Assembly (NCBI RefSeq): GCF_900100045.1
Contig: NZ_FNEA01000007.1
Span: 1-64,000, forward strand
DNA: 64,000 nt
DNA from: Paracoccus denitrificans
Lineage (GTDB): Bacteria; Pseudomonadota; Alphaproteobacteria; Rhodobacterales; Rhodobacteraceae
Direction: 5' to 3'
Part shown: piece after piece, positions 36,503 through 45,545 of the stretch
How positions within the stretch are numbered: position 1 is the stretch's first letter
Layout: each line of letters begins with the position of its first letter
Made by a program: the position numbers and the translations under genes
Notes under the pieces: model-generated
The model's database searches: none
Told to the model about the DNA's origin: nothing
Seen by the model: the letters and a program-made list of their open reading frames with translations, nothing else

Positions 36503-38361
36503 TCGGCGGCCTCCGTCGCATCTTCTGCCGTATCGTCCTCGGTCCCGAGAAAGCCGCCCGACTGCCGGTTCCAATAGCGCGCATAGGTGCCATTGAGCGC
36601 CAGCAACTCGGCATGGCTGCCCTGTTCGACGATGCGCCCGGCCTCCAGCACGACGATGCGATCAAGCTCGGCGATGGTCGAAAGCCGGTGCGCGATGGCC
36701 ATCACCGTCTTGCCCCGCATGGCGCGGTGCAGCGCGTCCTGGACCTGCGCCTCGACCTCGCTGTCCAGCGCCGATGTCGCCTCGTCCAGCACAAGGATCG
36801 GCGCGTCCTTGAGCAGCGCGCGGGCCAGCGCGATTCGCTGGCGTTGGCCGCCGGACAGCTTGACGCCACGCTCGCCCAGATGCGCGTCATAGCCGGTGCG
36901 GCCCATGTGGTCGCGCAGGGTCAGGATGAACTCATGCGCCTCGGCCGCCCGGGCTGCGGCGACGATCTCGGCCTCGGTCGCGTCGGGACGGCCGTAGAGA
37001 ATGTTCTCGCGCGCCGAGCGGTTGAACATCGCGGTTTCCTGCGTGACCATGGCGATGTTGCGACGCAGGCTTTCCTGCGTCACGGCGCGCACGTCGTGGC
37101 CGTCCACGCGGACCGCGCCGCTTTCCACGTCGTAAAGCCGCAGAAGCAGCGAGACCATGGTGGATTTCCCCGCCCCCGAGGCGCCGACGATGCCCAGCTT
37201 TTCGCCGGGCGCGACATGCAGGTCCAGGTCGGTGATGCCCCCTTCGGCCCGGCCATAGGCGAAATCCACATGGTCGAAGTCGATCCGCCCCGCGACCCGG
37301 CCCAGGGCGACGGCATCGGGCGCATCGGTCAGGGCATGGGGCGGGGCAAGGGTCTTCATGCCGTCCTCGACCTCGCCGATCGATCCCCAGACCCCCATCA
37401 GCGCCATGCTGACCCAGCCGGTCATCTGCGCCAGCCGCATGGCGATGGCGCCGGCGGCGGCGATGTCGCCCGCCGTGGCCAGCCCCTGGCGCCACAGCAG
37501 GATGGCGCCGCCGACCAGGATCACCGGCAGCGCGCCGGCGATGGTCATCAGCGACAGGCGGAACCAGGTCGAGACGCGGCCGAAATCCAGCGCGCGTTCG
37601 CGAAAGCCGGCCATGGCGCCAAGTGCGGCGCGGTCCTCGTGCTCGGCATGGGCGAAAAGCTTGACGGTCTTGATATTGGTGATCGTGTCCACGACCTGCC
37701 CCGTCACCATCGCCCGGGCCGAGGCCCGGCTGGCCGAGCGCGTGCGGATGCGCGGCAGGAAAAAGCGGATCAGCAGGACATACGAGCCCAGCCACACCAT
37801 CAGCGCCAGCGCGCCCCAGCCGTCGACCGAGACGAGGAAGGCGGCCGAGCCGATCACCGAGGCCAGCGCAAAGGCCACCACGTTCACGAACTCGGTCGCC
37901 ACATCGGTCACGGCGCGGGCGGTCTGCATCTGCTTTTGCGCGATGCGGCCGGCGAAATCGTTGTCGAAGAAGGTGACGGCATGGCCCATGGTCCAGCGAT
38001 GCAGCCGCGACAGCACCAAGGGCAGGATGTTCGGCCCGATGATGACGCTGGAACTGGCGGTCGAAAGCCCGAAGATCGCCGGGCGGATCAGCAGGAAGAA
38101 GGCGACGAAGCCCAGGATCAGCCCGCCCTGTTCCGCCCAGATCCGGTCCACGGGGGTCGAGACCACCGCATCGACCACCCAGCCCAGCAGCACCGCCGAG
38201 CCGACGTCGGCGATGCCCCCCAGCGCCGAGGCCACCGCCGCCAGCGTAAGCCCCGGCCAGGCGCCCGACAGGCACCAGCGGAAAAAGGCCAGCAGCCGGC
38301 GCGGCGGTGGGCCCTCGGCCGGGCGGAAGGCGTCGATCATGCGGGCGAAGAAATCATGCAT
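36499..38361 (-). CDS. ABC transporter, fused permease-ATPase exporter (MsbA/multidrug type)
   Basis: A 620-residue half-transporter that works as a homodimer in the inner membrane. Six membrane helices lie in about residues 25-330; the ATPase domain has Walker A GASGAGKST, Q-loop MVTQETAMFN, signature LSGGQRQRIALARAL, Walker B ILVLDEATSALDSE and switch His in AIAHRLST. Export substrate unknown; LPS/lipid export is possible but the msbA assignment is not proven. Fourth in the minus-strand run hslO, Nudix, CCA, exporter, RNA methyltransferase; its start overlaps the CCA gene stop. Confidence 0.93.
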   Translation of the reverse strand: MHDFFARMIDAFRPAEGPPPRRLLAFFRWCLSGAWPGLTLAAVASALGGIADVGSAVLLGWVVDAVVSTPVDRIWAEQGGLILGFVAFFLLIRPAIFGLSTASSSVIIGPNILPLVLSRLHRWTMGHAVTFFDNDFAGRIAQKQMQTARAVTDVATEFVNVVAFALASVIGSAAFLVSVDGWGALALMVWLGSYVLLIRFFLPRIRTRSASRASARAMVTGQVVDTITNIKTVKLFAHAEHEDRAALGAMAGFRERALDFGRVSTWFRLSLMTIAGALPVILVGGAILLWRQGLATAGDIAAAGAIAMRLAQMTGWVSMALMGVWGSIGEVEDGMKTLAPPHALTDAPDAVALGRVAGRIDFDHVDFAYGRAEGGITDLDLHVAPGEKLGIVGASGAGKSTMVSLLLRLYDVESGAVRVDGHDVRAVTQESLRRNIAMVTQETAMFNRSARENILYGRPDATEAEIVAAARAAEAHEFILTLRDHMGRTGYDAHLGERGVKLSGGQRQRIALARALLKDAPILVLDEATSALDSEVEAQVQDALHRAMRGKTVMAIAHRLSTIAELDRIVVLEAGRIVEQGSHAELLALNGTYARYWNRQSGGFLGTEDDTAEDATEAAE

Positions 38362-39527
38362 CAGGCGCGGGCCTCGTGTTGCAGGGCGATCCGCAGCAGC
38401 GCGTCGCGCGGCAGGGTGAAATCGCTTTCGACAAAGGCGGCCTCGGCCCGGCGCAGCGCCTCGCCCAGGGCGGGGCCGGACAGTTCGGGCATCAGGTCGC
38501 GGGCGGTCAGCGGGAACTGCGCCGCGGCGCCGCGGGCCAGGTCATGGCACCAGCCGAAGGCCGGCCTTTCGCCGCGGGCGGCACGGATCAGCACCGCTTG
38601 CGCGGCGCTGGCGCGGCCGAAGCGATAGGCGGCGGCGGGCGCGGGCAGGGCCAGCGCGGCGGCAATGTGGTCCTGCGCGCGGGCCTCGTCCCGCGACAGG
38701 CGCAGGGCGCCCTCGGCATCCTGCGGTGCCAGCAGGGCCAGCCGGCGCGGCCAGCAGGGCAGGGCGCCGGTGCCGTATTCCCGCTCGACCTCGACCAGAT
38801 CGGGCAGGTCGCCGGCATCCGCACCGGGCAGGACCAGCGGCAGCACGCCCGCCTCGGCCATCAGCGCCACGGCGCGGGACGGGTCCGGGGCGTCCAGCAG
38901 CTTGCGGATCTCGTGCCCGATGCGTTCCCTGGAGATGCCGGTCAACCCCTCGCGCAGCTCGCGGCAGGCGGCAAGCGCCTGCAACTCGGCCTCGCGCCCA
39001 TACCAGGCGAGCAGGCGGAAGAAGCGCAGGATGCGCAGGTAGTCCTCGGCGATGCGGGCGTGCGGATTGCCGACGAAGCGCAGCCGCCGCGCGGCCAGGT
39101 CCGGCAGGCCGCCGACCGGGTCCAGAACCTCGCCCGAGGCGGTGGCGTAAAGCGCGTTCATGGTGAAGTCGCGGCGATGGGCGTCGTCCTCGATCCGGTC
39201 GGAATAGGCGACGACGGCACGGCGGCCGAAGGTCTCGACATCGCGGCGAAAGCTGGTGACCTCGAAGCCGCGGCCGTCGGCGATGACGGTGACGGTGCCG
39301 TGCTCGATGCCGGTGGGCACGGAGCGCAGCCCGGCGGCCTCGGCCAGCCGCACGGTGTCCTCGGGCCGGGCCGAGGTCGAGATGTCCACATCCGCCACCG
39401 GTTCGCCCAGAAGCGCGTTTCGGACCGCGCCGCCGACGATCAGCGCCTGCGCGCCCCCGGCCGCAAGCGCGGCCAGAACCTGCTTCAATGCCGGATCGTC
39501 AAGGAAGGGCGCGGTCAGACGGGTCAT
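38361..39527 (-). CDS. CCA tRNA nucleotidyltransferase
   Basis: A 388-residue class II polymerase of the poly(A) polymerase/CCA-adding family that matures or repairs tRNA 3' ends. The head domain has ALIVGGAVRNALLGEPVADVDIST (nucleotidyl motif GG and DxD), the RRDFTMNALY motif and RIAEDYLRILRFFRLLAWYG. It lacks a C-terminal HD phosphohydrolase domain found in E. coli Cca. Overlaps the Nudix gene by four bases (ATGA). Confidence 0.93.
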   Translation of the reverse strand: MTRLTAPFLDDPALKQVLAALAAGGAQALIVGGAVRNALLGEPVADVDISTSARPEDTVRLAEAAGLRSVPTGIEHGTVTVIADGRGFEVTSFRRDVETFGRRAVVAYSDRIEDDAHRRDFTMNALYATASGEVLDPVGGLPDLAARRLRFVGNPHARIAEDYLRILRFFRLLAWYGREAELQALAACRELREGLTGISRERIGHEIRKLLDAPDPSRAVALMAEAGVLPLVLPGADAGDLPDLVEVEREYGTGALPCWPRRLALLAPQDAEGALRLSRDEARAQDHIAAALALPAPAAAYRFGRASAAQAVLIRAARGERPAFGWCHDLARGAAAQFPLTARDLMPELSGPALGEALRRAEAAFVESDFTLPRDALLRIALQHEARA

Positions 39528-40105
39528 GCGGAAAGCCTTGTCGCAAGGGAATGCAGCACGCGGGCGGTGGCGCCCCAGATATAATAGGGTCCCCAGGGGG
39601 CGACGTAATAGTCCCGCCGCGCCCCGCGCCAGATCCGGCCCTCGATATGATAGTTCGCCGGATCGGCGACGTGGGCGAAGGGGACGGTAAAGACCTCCTC
39701 GACCTCGCCCATCTCGGGGATGGGGGTGAAGGGGCCGTGGACCAGCGCCAGCACCGGGGTCATGGCAAAGCCGGTGATGGTGCGATGCGGCGGCATGGTG
39801 CCCAGCACCTCGACGCGGGCGGGGTCGAGGCCGACCTCCTCATGTGCCTCGCGCAGGGCGGCGGCGGTTTCGTCGGCATCGCCGGGATCGACCTTGCCCC
39901 CGGGCAGGGCGATCTGGCCGGGATGGTGGCGCAGGCTGGAGGCGCGCTTGGTCAGGATCAGCCGGCCGTCCACTGCGTCGAAGGCGGCAAGAACGCCGGC
40001 AGGGCGCAGGACCGCCTCGCCCGGCGGCGTGCCTCCGAAGTCGAAATCGGACGAAGGCCCCGTCGTTCCCGACAGGGCCCGCATCAATGTCTCGCGGATC
40101 GCCAT
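39524..40105 (-). CDS. CoA pyrophosphatase (NudL-like Nudix hydrolase)
   Basis: A 193-residue Nudix protein. The CoA-specific motif LTKRASSLRHHPGQIALPGG precedes the Nudix box GGKVDPGD...REAHEEVGL, typical of the CoAse branch that cleaves coenzyme A to phosphopantetheine and 3',5'-ADP. The start at 40105 (MAIRETLMRALSG) is two bases past the hslO stop. Co-transcribed with the CCA enzyme. Confidence 0.93.
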   Translation of the reverse strand: MAIRETLMRALSGTTGPSSDFDFGGTPPGEAVLRPAGVLAAFDAVDGRLILTKRASSLRHHPGQIALPGGKVDPGDADETAAALREAHEEVGLDPARVEVLGTMPPHRTITGFAMTPVLALVHGPFTPIPEMGEVEEVFTVPFAHVADPANYHIEGRIWRGARRDYYVAPWGPYYIWGATARVLHSLATRLSA

Positions 40106-40107
40106 CG

Positions 40108-41133
40108 TCAAAGCGCGGCCCGGTTTTCCCCGGCCTCGCCCTTGGGCAGCGGGTTGCCCTCGGCGTCGATCTCCGCCTCGAAGCCGAGGCTTTTCGGGTC
40201 GAATTCGTAATGCGCGCCGCAGAACTGGCAATCGGCGGTGACGATGCCGTCCTCGTTCGTCATATGGGCGATGTCCTTGGCCGAATAGATCGACAGCGTG
40301 CCGCGCACCCGTTCGGCGTTGCAGGAGCAGCCGAAGACCAGCGGCTGGGCGGCGAAGGAGGTCGGTTCTTCCTCGTGGAACAGTCGGAAAACCAGGTTCG
40401 GCAAGGGCAGGGTGGGGTCGACCAGTTCCATCGCCTCGACCGTCGCCATCAGCATGGTGGCGCGGTTCCAGTCCTCGGATTGCGCGCCTTGCAGGATGTC
40501 GGCGGATTGCAGCGTGCCGCCCTCGGGTGCGGCATGGCTGGCGGCGGGCAGGGTTTGCAGCATGATGCCGCCGGCCCGCCAATGGTCCTGGTGCTGGCCG
40601 GGCAGGCGCGAGCGGCCCACCGTCAGGTCGAACCGGGTCGGAAGCTGCTCGGACTGTTCGAAATAGGTCTGTGCGCAGGTCGCGAGCGAGCCGCCGGCCA
40701 GGGGCGTCAGGCCCTGATAGGGCGTCGTGCCCTCGCCCTGGTCGATCAGCACCGCGAAATAGCCCTGGCCGAGCTGGTCGAAGCCGGGCACCCCCTCTTG
40801 CAGCCGTTCGGCGTCGAAGCTGGCCCAGGCGCGCATGCGGGCGGGGCCGCCCTCGGTCTCGGGCGCATAGTAATCGGTGGCGATGGTGCGGATGGCGCCG
40901 TTGCCGCGCACCTGGAGCGAAAGCTTCCAGCGCAGCTTGATGGTCTGGCCGATCAGCGCAGCCAGGGTGGTGAGTTCCGCCACCATGGCGCTGACCGCGA
41001 CCGGGTAGTCGTGGCGCGACAGGATATGTTCGAGCAGGGGCCCGAGGCGCGCGACGCGGCCGCGCATGTCCGAGCGTTCCAGCTGGAAGGGCAGCATGCG
41101 GTCGTCCCAGGAAATTTCCTTCGTTTCGGTCAT
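40108..41133 (-). CDS. hslO: Redox-regulated holdase chaperone Hsp33
   Basis: A 341-residue cytosolic chaperone activated by oxidation. The C-terminal zinc switch is intact: CSCN (about 265-268) and CQFC (about 298-301). The N-terminal core has RGRVARLGPLLEHILSRHDY and YFEQSEQLPT. AAGGA lies before the ATG at 41133. First gene of the five-gene minus-strand run; the 222-base divergent gap to rpe holds a copy of the intergenic repeat. Confidence 0.96.
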   Translation of the reverse strand: MTETKEISWDDRMLPFQLERSDMRGRVARLGPLLEHILSRHDYPVAVSAMVAELTTLAALIGQTIKLRWKLSLQVRGNGAIRTIATDYYAPETEGGPARMRAWASFDAERLQEGVPGFDQLGQGYFAVLIDQGEGTTPYQGLTPLAGGSLATCAQTYFEQSEQLPTRFDLTVGRSRLPGQHQDHWRAGGIMLQTLPAASHAAPEGGTLQSADILQGAQSEDWNRATMLMATVEAMELVDPTLPLPNLVFRLFHEEEPTSFAAQPLVFGCSCNAERVRGTLSIYSAKDIAHMTNEDGIVTADCQFCGAHYEFDPKSLGFEAEIDAEGNPLPKGEAGENRAAL

Positions 41134-41228
41134 CGGAAGTCCTTCGGAATAGGGATGCGCGAGGGCCGGCAGCGGCCTGGCGCCTTGGCTCCAATATAGG
41201 CCCTGCGGCGGAAAGCCCAAGGGGGAAG

Positions 41229-41280
41229 CCGGGGGCTTCGCGCCCCCGGACCCCCGCGGAGTATTTGGAAAACGGAGAAA
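41229..41280 (-). repeat. Conserved intergenic box (copy d) plus hairpin
   Basis: Reading on the minus strand, the 23-base box (41280-41258) is identical to copy g at 62794-62772 and is followed by a CCGGGGGC-GCGAA-GCCCCCGG hairpin (41249-41229). Unlike other copies it lies upstream of both flanking genes (divergent hslO and rpe). Confidence 0.75.
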
Positions 41281-41297
41281 TGCGACTTTCATGCATG

Positions 41298-41325
41298 TTG
41301 ACGGCCGGCGGCCTTGGACGATAAC
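41298..41325 (+). promoter_or_regulatory. Probable promoter of rpe
   Basis: TTGACG (41298-41303), 16-base spacer, GATAAC (41320-41325), 30 bases before the rpe ATG. Confidence 0.5.
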
Positions 41326-41355
41326 CGGGACCAGGGGCAATGCAGGGAGCCAGCC

Positions 41356-42048
41356 ATGACATTCGACCGCCGCATCAAGATCGCGCCTTCGATCCTTTCC
41401 GCGGATTTCGCCAATTTCGGCCAGGAATGCCGTGCCGTCGAGGACCAGGGCGCCGACTGGGTCCATGTCGATGTGATGGACGGGCATTTCGTGCCGAACC
41501 TGACCTTCGGCCCCGCCATGTGCAAGGCGATCCGGCCGCATATCCGCGGCGTGATGGACGTGCATCTGATGATCGCCCCGGTCGATCCCTATATCGAGGC
41601 CTTCGCCGAGGCGGGCAGCGACATCATCACCGCCCATGTCGAGGCGGGGCCGCATGTCCACCGCACGCTTCAGGCCATTCGCGGCGCAGGTGCCAGGGCC
41701 GGGCTGGCGCTGAACCCGGGCACGCCCGCCGATGCGGCGCGACCCCTGCTGGACGACGTCGACCTGATCTGCGTGATGACGGTGAACCCCGGCTTCGGCG
41801 GGCAGAAGTTCATCCACAGCCAGATCGAGAAGGTGCGCGAGCTGCGCGCCATGATCGGCGACCGGCCGGTCCATATCGAGATCGACGGCGGGGTCGATCC
41901 CACCACCGCGCCGCTGGTCGCGGCGGCGGGGGCGGATGTGCTGGTCGCCGGCTCGGCGGTGTTCCGGGGCGGCTCGGTTTCGAACAGCGCGCCTTATGGC
42001 GAGAACATCCGCGCCATCCGCGAGGCAGCCGAGGCCGCGACGCGTTGA
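41356..42048 (+). CDS. rpe: Ribulose-phosphate 3-epimerase
   Basis: A 230-residue TIM-barrel enzyme of the pentose phosphate pathway converting ribulose 5-phosphate to xylulose 5-phosphate. IAPSILSADFANF, the metal-site VHVDVMDGHFVPNLTFG, DVHLMI, MTVNPGFGGQKFI and HIEIDGGV are all present. GGGAG precedes the ATG at 41356. Its stop codon overlaps the waaA start. Confidence 0.97.
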   Translation: MTFDRRIKIAPSILSADFANFGQECRAVEDQGADWVHVDVMDGHFVPNLTFGPAMCKAIRPHIRGVMDVHLMIAPVDPYIEAFAEAGSDIITAHVEAGPHVHRTLQAIRGAGARAGLALNPGTPADAARPLLDDVDLICVMTVNPGFGGQKFIHSQIEKVRELRAMIGDRPVHIEIDGGVDPTTAPLVAAAGADVLVAGSAVFRGGSVSNSAPYGENIRAIREAAEAATR

Positions 42049-43244
42049 TCTGGCGCGGCGCCACGGCGCTGGCCGGCGGGGCGCTGGGTCTTGCCGCGCC
42101 GCTGGCCGGTGCGGATTGGCGCGAGCGGCTGGCGCTTTCCGGCCCCGAGGTCGCGCCGGGCGGCATCTGGCTGCATGCGGCCAGCGTGGGCGAGCTGAAC
42201 TCGGTTCAGGTGCTGGCCGAGGAACTGGCGCGGGACTTTCCCCTGGTGGTGACGGTGAACAGCCTGACCGGGCGCGATCTTGCCCGGCGGCTGGGCCATG
42301 CCTGCGCGCTGGCGCCGCTGGACGTGCCGCAGGCGGTGGGACGCTTTCTGGGCCGGGTCCGGCCCGCGGTGCTGGTCACGGTCGAGAACGAGCTTTGGCC
42401 CAACCGCTCGGCCATGGCGGCGGCGCGGGGCGTGGCGCAGGTCGTGGTGGGCGCGCGCATCTCGGCCCGCTCGGCGGCGCGCTGGGGCCGGCTGCCGGGG
42501 CTGATCGGGCCGATGCTGGCCCGCATCGACGCGCTGTCGGCGCAGGATGCGGACAGCGAGGCGCGGCTTCTGGCGCTGGGGCTGCGGGCTGATGCGCTGA
42601 CGCCGCGGCTGAACCTGAAGCTGCTGGGTCCGGCCCGCGTCGATCCGGGCGAGGATGCGCCGGACCGTTTCCGCACCGTGTTGGCGGCCTCGACCCACGA
42701 GGGAGAGGATGCGGCGATGTTGGACGCCTGGGCGGCTGCCCGCGAGGCGGCGCCGGGCCTGCGGCTGATCCTGGCGCCGCGCCATCCCCAGCGCGGCGAT
42801 GCCGTGGCGGCGCTGATTGCGGCGCGGGGGCTGGACGTCGTCCGCCGCAGCCGGGGCGGCGGGCTGGGGGCGGCGGTGCTGCTGGCCGATACGCTGGGCG
42901 AGATGGCATCGTGGTATCGCGCCGCGGGCATCTGCATCACCGGCGGTTCCTTTGCCGATCACGGCGGGCATACGCCATGGGAGCCCGCCGCCTGGCGCTG
43001 CGCCATCCTGCACGGGCCGCATGTCGCCAACCATGCCGGCGACTACGCCGATCTGGAGGCCGTGGGGGCGGCAAGAGGCTGCGAGGCGGCGGTGCTGCCG
43101 CAGTTGCTGGCCGCATTGGCGCAGGATGCGGCGGGCCAGCGCCGCATGGGCGAGGCGGCGCGGGCGCTGCTTTTGGCGCGGGCTGGCAATCCCGCAACGC
43201 TGATCGAGCGGATCGGGCATCTGGCGCGGCGCAGTCTTGTATAA
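42045..43244 (+). CDS. waaA: KDO transferase WaaA (KdtA), TTG start
   Basis: Transfers KDO from CMP-KDO to lipid A at the cytosolic membrane face. The 399-residue product has the GT30 features IWLHAASVGELNSVQVL with the catalytic Glu, LVTVENELWPN, RLNLKLLGP and the C-terminal donor-site ICITGGSFADHGGHTPWEPA. No ATG or GTG fits; the first usable start is a TTG at 42045 overlapping the rpe stop codon (TTGA), with GAGG about 11 bases upstream. The N-terminal membrane segment is shorter than in E. coli (425 residues). Confidence 0.9.
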   Translation: MIWRGATALAGGALGLAAPLAGADWRERLALSGPEVAPGGIWLHAASVGELNSVQVLAEELARDFPLVVTVNSLTGRDLARRLGHACALAPLDVPQAVGRFLGRVRPAVLVTVENELWPNRSAMAAARGVAQVVVGARISARSAARWGRLPGLIGPMLARIDALSAQDADSEARLLALGLRADALTPRLNLKLLGPARVDPGEDAPDRFRTVLAASTHEGEDAAMLDAWAAAREAAPGLRLILAPRHPQRGDAVAALIAARGLDVVRRSRGGGLGAAVLLADTLGEMASWYRAAGICITGGSFADHGGHTPWEPAAWRCAILHGPHVANHAGDYADLEAVGAARGCEAAVLPQLLAALAQDAAGQRRMGEAARALLLARAGNPATLIERIGHLARRSLV

Positions 43245-43284
43245 GCCCTTGTGCGGCCCGATATTCCAAGGGAAAGGAGTCGCG

Positions 43285-43704
43285 ATGATCCGCTATGCCC
43301 TGCGCTGTGACAAAGGCCATGAATTCGATGGCTGGTTCCGGTCCTCGGACGGGTTCGAAAGCCTGCGCGCCGCGGGCCAGGTCACTTGCACGCATTGCGG
43401 CTCGACCACAGTGGACAAGGCGTTGATGGCGCCGCGCGTGGCGCAGGGTCGCGACGAGGCCGCCGACCTGCACAGCCCGCGCAACGAGCATGAGGCCGTT
43501 CTGGAAAAGCTGCGCCGCCATGTCGAGGAGAATTCGGATTACGTCGGCATGTCCTTTGCCTCCGAGGCCCGCGCCATGCACGAGGGCCTGGCGCCCGAGC
43601 GCGCGATCCATGGCGAGGCCAAGCTGGAAGATGCCAGGAGGTTGCTGGAGGAAGGCATTCCCGTCGCGCCCTTGCCCTTTCGTTCGCGCCAGCGGGCGCA
43701 TTGA
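43285..43704 (+). CDS. DUF1178 family protein
   Basis: A 139-residue protein of unknown function typical of alphaproteobacteria. It starts MIRYALRCDKGHEFDGWFRS, a zinc-ribbon-like N-terminus whose second Cys pair is CTHCG; the rest is charged and helical (EAVLEKLRRHVEENSDYVG) and ends FRSRQRAH. AAAGGAG precedes the ATG at 43285. Convergent with the ABC ATPase gene. Confidence 0.9.
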   Translation: MIRYALRCDKGHEFDGWFRSSDGFESLRAAGQVTCTHCGSTTVDKALMAPRVAQGRDEAADLHSPRNEHEAVLEKLRRHVEENSDYVGMSFASEARAMHEGLAPERAIHGEAKLEDARRLLEEGIPVAPLPFRSRQRAH

Positions 43705-43734
43705 CCGCGCGGCGCGGAAACGCCCTATACGGGA

Positions 43735-44511
43735 TCAGGCCGGGGCGTGTTCGCCGTCGATCAGCACCATGATCCGCCCGTGCGAGCAGCGCTCGACCCG
43801 CGCCTCGACGCCATAGACTTCGGCCAGAAGCTGCGGCGTCAGCACCTGTTCCGGGGCGCCCTCGGCATGGGTATGGCCGCCGTGGATCAGCACGATGCGG
43901 TCGGCCCATTGCGCCGCCAGCGCCAGGTCGTGCAGCACGGCGACGACGATGCGCCCCTCGCCCGCCAGCCGGCGCAGTTCCGACAAGAGCCGCACCTGTC
44001 GCGCAAGGTCCAGCGCGCTGGTCGGCTCGTCCAGAAGCAGCAGGCGCGGATCGCGCACGATGGCCTGCGCCAGGCTGACCATCTGGCGCTGTCCACCCGA
44101 CAGCGCCGAAAGGGGCTCCAGCGCCAGCGCGCCGATACCCAGCTTGTCCAGCACAGCCATGGCGGTGGCATCGGCCTGCCGCGCGCCCAGCGTATCGCCC
44201 GCGCGCAGTGCCGCGATCACGCTTTCCAGCGCCACCAGCGATGAGCTCGACGGCAGGCTTTGCGGCATGAAGCCGATCAGCCGGGCGCGGTCGCGCATCG
44301 GGGTATGGGACAGCTCCTGGCCATCCAGAAAGACCTGCCCGCCATGGGGCTGCAACTGGGCGATTGCGCGCAGGAGCGTCGATTTCCCGGCCGCGTTCGG
44401 CCCGGCCAGCACCGTGACCTCGCCCGGGCGCAGCAGCGGCAGGTCCAGCCCCTCCAGCACGGAGCGGGTGCCGTAGCGGACCGAGATACCGCGGGCCAGC
44501 AACCCCTGCAT
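43735..44511 (-). CDS. Iron-siderophore ABC transporter ATPase
   Basis: A 258-residue FecE/FepC-type ATPase. Walker A GPNAAGKST, Q-loop FMPQSLPSSSS, signature LSGGQRQMV, Walker B LLLLDEPTSALD and HDLALAAQWAD are present. Its start overlaps the permease stop codon (TGATG). Last of the operon yncE-like, binding protein, permease, ATPase. The adjacent EntF-like gene makes a siderophore substrate likely; other metal chelates or cobalamin are less likely. Confidence 0.92.
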   Translation of the reverse strand: MQGLLARGISVRYGTRSVLEGLDLPLLRPGEVTVLAGPNAAGKSTLLRAIAQLQPHGGQVFLDGQELSHTPMRDRARLIGFMPQSLPSSSSLVALESVIAALRAGDTLGARQADATAMAVLDKLGIGALALEPLSALSGGQRQMVSLAQAIVRDPRLLLLDEPTSALDLARQVRLLSELRRLAGEGRIVVAVLHDLALAAQWADRIVLIHGGHTHAEGAPEQVLTPQLLAEVYGVEARVERCSHGRIMVLIDGEHAPA

Positions 44512-45545
44512 CAGCGCCGCCTTCCGCGCAGGATCAGCGCGAAGAAGATCGGCAACCCGATCAGCGAGGTGACCAGGCCGACCGGCAGCAGCACCCCCGG
44601 CACCAGCGTCTTGGAAAGCGTCGAGGCCAGCGACATGACCAGCGCCCCGGTCAGGATGCTGGCGGGCAGGAAGACGCGGTGGTTCTCGCCCACCAGCATC
44701 CGGGCGATATGCGGCCCGGCCAGCCCGACGAAGCCGATCACGCCCACCATCGAGACCGCCGAGGCGGCAAGCAGGCTGACCCGCAGCAGCGTCCAGCGCC
44801 TGAGGCCGGCCACATCGACGCCGAAGCTTTTCGCCTGGTCCTCGCCCAGCCGCAGCGCGGTCAGCTTCCACGCCGCGCGAAAGGAAAACGGCACCGCAAG
44901 GGCCAGCACCACGCCGATCATCACCACGCCCGGCCATTGCGCCGAGGCGAGGCTGCCCATGGTCCAGAACACCAGTTGTTGCAGCGCATCGGCCGAGGCG
45001 ACGAATTGCAAGAGCGACAGCAGCGCGGCGGCGGTGAAGTTCAGCGCCACGCCGAACAGGATCAGCACCTCGGGTCCGCCGCCGCGGATGCGGCCCAGCA
45101 GTTGCAACAGCGCCAGCGCGCCAAGCGCGAACAGGAAGGCGTTGCCCGACACGCTCCAGACCGCCGGCAGGCCGGGCAGGGTCAGGCCCAGCACGATGGC
45201 CACGGCGGCGCCAAGCGCGGCCGAGGACGAGACGCCCAGCGTAAAGGGCTCGGCCAGCGGGTTTTCCAGCACGGTCTGCATTTCGGCCCCGGCCAGCGCC
45301 AACGCTGCGCCGACCAGCAGCGCCATGCAGGCGACGGGCAGGCGCACGTCCCAGACGATGACCCGAGTGCCGCGCGCCACCTCGCCGCCGGTCAGCGCCC
45401 GCAGCGTCTCGGCCAGCGGCAGGCCGGCGGGGCCGGTCACCAGATCCAGCAGCAGCGCCGCCAGCGCCGCCAGCCCCAGCACCCCGACCAGCAGGGCGTT
45501 GCGCCGGCCCTGCCGGTGATAGAGCTGAAGCGTCGCGTCGCTCAT
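44511..45545 (-). CDS. Iron-siderophore ABC transporter permease (FecCD family)
   Basis: A 344-residue permease with about ten membrane helices and the family motifs RLPVACMALLVGAALALAGAEMQ, NPLAEPFTLGVSSSAALGAA and, near the C-terminus, GFVGLAGPHIARMLVGENHR. Only one FecCD permease is encoded, so it should act as a homodimer, as in BtuC, unlike FepD-FepG. Overlaps the binding-protein stop by four bases. Confidence 0.92.
   Translation of the reverse strand: MSDATLQLYHRQGRRNALLVGVLGLAALAALLLDLVTGPAGLPLAETLRALTGGEVARGTRVIVWDVRLPVACMALLVGAALALAGAEMQTVLENPLAEPFTLGVSSSAALGAAVAIVLGLTLPGLPAVWSVSGNAFLFALGALALLQLLGRIRGGGPEVLILFGVALNFTAAALLSLLQFVASADALQQLVFWTMGSLASAQWPGVVMIGVVLALAVPFSFRAAWKLTALRLGEDQAKSFGVDVAGLRRWTLLRVSLLAASAVSMVGVIGFVGLAGPHIARMLVGENHRVFLPASILTGALVMSLASTLSKTLVPGVLLPVGLVTSLIGLPIFFALILRGRRR

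Noticed and set aside
36613..38628. 671-codon open frame opposite the ABC exporter
   Set aside because: Antisense to a protein with all ABC motifs; low-complexity Asp/Arg/Gln-rich product.
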